Shown piece after piece: positions 4,532-7,163 of a stretch of 7,163 nt of DNA (positions are counted from its first letter, which is position 1; each line of letters begins with the position of its first letter). The stretch comes from Yinghuangia elevatio. Its GTDB lineage: Bacteria; Actinomycetota; Actinomycetes; Streptomycetales; Streptomycetaceae. Both the position numbers and the translations under genes were made by a program. The notes below the pieces were generated by a model. It saw nothing but the letters and a program-made list of their open reading frames with translations, was not told the DNA's origin and did no database searches. Location of the stretch: NCBI RefSeq assembly GCF_040649515.1, contig NZ_JBEZFP010000234.1, positions 1 to 7,163 on the forward strand, written 5' to 3'.

Positions 4532-7163
4532 TGTGCTCGGTGCCGTCCCGTCCGCGGGCGTCCGCACGTTCGCGTTCCACCATTCCGCCGCCCGCTCGGC
4601 GGTCAGCCGGTCGGCCCACACGTCCGCCGGATCGTCCGGCATCAACAACTCGGGGACCTCCAGGCGCTGGTTGACGGTCGCGTGCCGGGCGAGGAACCTG
4701 CCCGCCTCCTTCAGACGCTCCTCGCTCAGGCCGCTGCGTTCGACGAGAGGCCCCGGCATGCCGTGCGCCCCACGGCCGATCAAGTACGCGTCGTAGGGAT
4801 CGAAGCCGACCGCCAGGAGGGACGCCTCCTCGACGGACAGGCCGGTGGCCTCGCCGAATGCCCGGATCGACGCCCCGGGCCACGGCGCGGACCCCCGGGC
4901 GTCGAGCAGGCGCAGGAACGCCGCGACGCGGTCGGCGCCGCCCCAACCCGCGCACACGCGCTGCGACTCGACCACACCGAACGGCCGTTCATCGAAGACG
5001 CCGTCCGCCGCGTACTCGATCGCGGCGATGACCGACTGGCTCCCGTGCGGTCGCTGCAGCGCGATCAGACAGCCCCGCTTCGTCCGGCAGACCTCCCCTT
5101 CGCGGGGAACGGTGCCCACGTCCAGGCGCAGCGACAAGGTTCGCCAGCGCCCCGCCGGGTCGCACAGCGCCGGTCCGCCCCACGCACGCACATGGTCGGC
5201 CTCCAGTTCCCTGCTGCGCTGGCTCGGCGCTGTCGGGGAGAGCGCGGTCCGCAGCGCGCGGCAGCCCAGGCGACCCAGTGAGTTCTCCCACCCGCGGGCG
5301 TTCGCCAGCCGCACGGTCAACGGCGGTGTGGCGACCTCCGGGTCCGCACACTTGTCGGCCACCCGACTCAGCCGGAAGAACATCTCCTGCATCTCGGTGA
5401 AGATGCGCGCCCGCAGGTCGCCCGCGTCCGTGATCGGGTAGGGAGACGGGTCGTCGCGCAGGCGCAGGGCCGCGCCGCCGGGGGCGTCACCGTCGCTCCC
5501 GGACGCCGGCGGCCCGATGTGACGCGCACTCAGCACCCGGCATTCCACCGCCGACCAGACCGTCCCCGCGATGCCGTCGAGGAGACCGTCCGACACCACG
5601 CCCGGGAACAGCGGCTCCAACACCGCGCGCAGTCCGTCGAAGCAGTCGTCGACCTCGTGCGAATGGTCCCCGACCGGGATACGGCGTCCGATTCCGGTGA
5701 TCAGATCCGCGAGTCGGTCGTCGACCGAGTCCAGGGCACGAGCGGCCAGGGCGGCGTCCGCTCCGCGGAGCAGCCGAGAGCCCGCCGCGTCCCGCGGGAC
5801 CAGCCGTCCCCAGACCTGCGGCGGAGGAACGAGCGTGCTGCCGGCCGCCCAGCGGTGCCGTCGGCGCCCGACGCTGTGGGTACCCGCCGCACGGGTCGGC
5901 CGGGACGCCCCCTGGTACCAGCGACCCACCACCACGTCCTTCGTGTCGCGCAGTTCCCACCAGCCGTCGTGGCCGCGCCGCAGCATCGCCGGAGCCGTCG
6001 CGCCCGGCAGCAGCACAGTGGGCGACACATCGTCGGCCGGGGGAGCCGATGCCGTGAACTGCCCGTGCTCGTACCGGAAACGATCCGATGTGGTGGACGA
6101 CCCCGGCTCCGCGGGGAACCGGAGGTACAGCGGCCCGGCGACCACGCCACGCGGACCGAAGATCGTGGCGCGTCCGCTGTTCGCGACCACGAACGAGTCC
6201 TCGTCCGCCCCGTCCTCGGGTTCCATGCGGAAGGCATCGTCGTTGGACCAGAAGGAGCCGAACCGGTCGAGAGCGGGGTCGCCCAACTCGTCGACGAGCC
6301 CGCCACGCCACGTCGTCGCGACGGCTTCGGCGATGTGCGCGGTGAGCAACTCGGTCACGGTGGAACGGAGTTCCGGGCACGCCTCGGCCAGTCGGGCCGG
6401 TCCCAGCACGTCCAGGAAGTACACGGCCTCGTGCAGGATCGGCAGGCTGCCGGCGCGTACCCCTTCCGCCCACGACACGACGGCCTCCTGGACGACGCCG
6501 AGCAGTCCGGGTGCGCCCAGCACCGCATCGGCCAGACCGTCGTGGTCGCTGAGCACGCTCCCGGGCCGGCCCAAGGCCAAGAGCTCACCCGGCCGGTAGA
6601 AGATCGCCTCGCGCAACAGCGGGCGAAACCGCGGATCCGCGGCGAGGGTGACGAGGCCGCCGCGCTGCGCCCGGTCCGCCCAGGCCCGCAGACTGACCAC
6701 CGTTCCGGGCGGGGGCGGGGCGAACGGCACTCCGGCGTGCAACGCGGCGTCGATCAGGTCGAAGTCCAGTTCCCGCACCGGGAGATGGCCGGAGTGCGGG
6801 CGTTGCACGGTCGCGAACTGGATCGGCTCGCACTCGCGTCCTTCGGCCCGCAACAGTTCGGCGAGCCAGCCGAGTTCTTCGCGCGTGCCTCGGGTGAGTC
6901 TGCGCCCGACGGCCTTCGCCGCAAGGAACTCCAGCTGCTTGTCCGCCGTGTCACGCGTGGCCCTGAGCTTGTCCGTCAACGTTTTGTCCCGCTCCCGTGC
7001 AGTCCGTGTGCCGTCGGGGACACCGCCGAAGCGCCTCCCCGAAGCTTGCCCGGCCCGTTCTACCAGTCGTCTCTGCCACAGTTCACCGGCCAAACGCGCC
7101 GAGATCCGCCGACCCAAGTTCAAGGGCAACGCGCCGAGATCCGCGGACCCGCCCGACTCGGGG
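4529..7163 (-). CDS. Large protein of unknown function, cut by the window edge (at least 866 aa)
   Basis: The frame is open from the TGA at 4529 to the right edge, with steady G/C bias at third positions. The first usable start is a TTG at 7127-7129 (866 residues), but it has no ribosome site and the frame stays open beyond it, so the true start probably lies outside. Residue numbers here count from that TTG. Residues 15-100 are highly charged and mostly helical. An Ala/Leu-rich helical region spans about 160-290. A beta-rich part (about 312-405) includes FVVANSGRATIFGPRG and GWWELRDTKDVVVGRWYQG. Helices return at 450-540. The C-terminal 120 residues contain ATGLSVEEASLLAVGFD (761-777) and end PADVWADRLTAERAAEWW (834-851). 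That end recalls C-termini of large uncharacterised Streptomyces proteins, a memory-based impression only. No P-loop, signal peptide or membrane segment is visible. It is cytoplasmic by appearance and converges on phr. Confidence 0.8.
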   Translation of the reverse strand, partial: PESGGSADLGALPLNLGRRISARLAGELWQRRLVERAGQASGRRFGGVPDGTRTARERDKTLTDKLRATRDTADKQLEFLAAKAVGRRLTRGTREELGWLAELLRAEGRECEPIQFATVQRPHSGHLPVRELDFDLIDAALHAGVPFAPPPPGTVVSLRAWADRAQRGGLVTLAADPRFRPLLREAIFYRPGELLALGRPGSVLSDHDGLADAVLGAPGLLGVVQEAVVSWAEGVRAGSLPILHEAVYFLDVLGPARLAEACPELRSTVTELLTAHIAEAVATTWRGGLVDELGDPALDRFGSFWSNDDAFRMEPEDGADEDSFVVANSGRATIFGPRGVVAGPLYLRFPAEPGSSTTSDRFRYEHGQFTASAPPADDVSPTVLLPGATAPAMLRRGHDGWWELRDTKDVVVGRWYQGASRPTRAAGTHSVGRRRHRWAAGSTLVPPPQVWGRLVPRDAAGSRLLRGADAALAARALDSVDDRLADLITGIGRRIPVGDHSHEVDDCFDGLRAVLEPLFPGVVSDGLLDGIAGTVWSAVECRVLSARHIGPPASGSDGDAPGGAALRLRDDPSPYPITDAGDLRARIFTEMQEMFFRLSRVADKCADPEVATPPLTVRLANARGWENSLGRLGCRALRTALSPTAPSQRSRELEADHVRAWGGPALCDPAGRWRTLSLRLDVGTVPREGEVCRTKRGCLIALQRPHGSQSVIAAIEYAADGVFDERPFGVVESQRVCAGWGGADRVAAFLRLLDARGSAPWPGASIRAFGEATGLSVEEASLLAVGFDPYDAYLIGRGAHGMPGPLVERSGLSEERLKEAGRFLARHATVNQRLEVPELLMPDDPADVWADRLTAERAAEWWNANVRTPADGTAPST
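7093..7150. repeat. Imperfect direct repeat, 35-bp period
   Basis: A 23-bp sequence starting AACGCGCCGAGATCCGC occurs at 7093-7115 and 7128-7150, with 22 of 23 positions the same. GTTCA also precedes both copies (7081-7085 and 7118-7122) at slightly different distances. The period is not a multiple of three, so the copies are read in different frames of the large minus-strand gene (as GRRISAR and GSADLGA). It suggests a duplication with small indels at or near the gene's 5' end, possibly continuing outside the window. Confidence 0.7.

Noticed and set aside
3587..5281. Long plus-strand open frame spanning phr and the large gene
   Set aside because: It overlaps the well-supported photolyase in another frame and then the opposite-strand gene. 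Its composition (runs of Ser, Arg, Thr, Pro) is typical of a shadow frame in G/C-rich DNA.
5571..6599. 342-codon plus-strand frame opposite the large gene
   Set aside because: It is rich in Ser, Arg and Pro without domain-like pattern and is antisense to a longer frame with proper codon bias.

Overview
The window looks like a piece of a high-GC actinobacterial chromosome, most likely Streptomyces or a close relative. The evidence is the strong G/C bias at third codon positions, the purine-rich ribosome sites, a class I photolyase of the actinobacterial type, and short palindromes resembling DasR and KstR operators. No rRNA, tRNA, CRISPR array or insertion sequence was found.

Left part (1-830): a 59-aa soluble protein on the minus strand (213-392) diverges from a 47-aa protein on the plus strand (456-599). 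A micro-ORF with a good Shine-Dalgarno site overlaps the start of the 59-aa gene. Between the 47-aa gene and the next minus-strand gene lie a KstR-like palindrome (691-704) with no gene behind it and a long hairpin (753-805).

Middle (831-2421): two unrecognised membrane-anchored or exported proteins diverge, one minus (831-1304) and one plus (1708-2283). They are separated by about 400 bp that look non-coding. This gap holds a pair of inverted 12-bp elements resembling DasR sites, ending 26 bp before the plus-strand gene. A 10-bp stem hairpin follows that gene.

Photolyase module (2422-4431): a MarR-type winged-helix regulator (minus) diverges from phr, a class I CPD photolyase (plus). The 84-bp gap holds a well-formed promoter whose predicted start falls on the phr ATG, so the mRNA may be leaderless. 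A palindrome sits between its -35 and -10 boxes. The simplest reading is that the MarR protein controls both itself and phr.

Right part (4432-7163): a minus-strand gene for a large protein of at least 866 residues, function unknown, converges on phr and runs off the right edge. An imperfect direct repeat with a 35-bp period lies at its visible N-terminal end.
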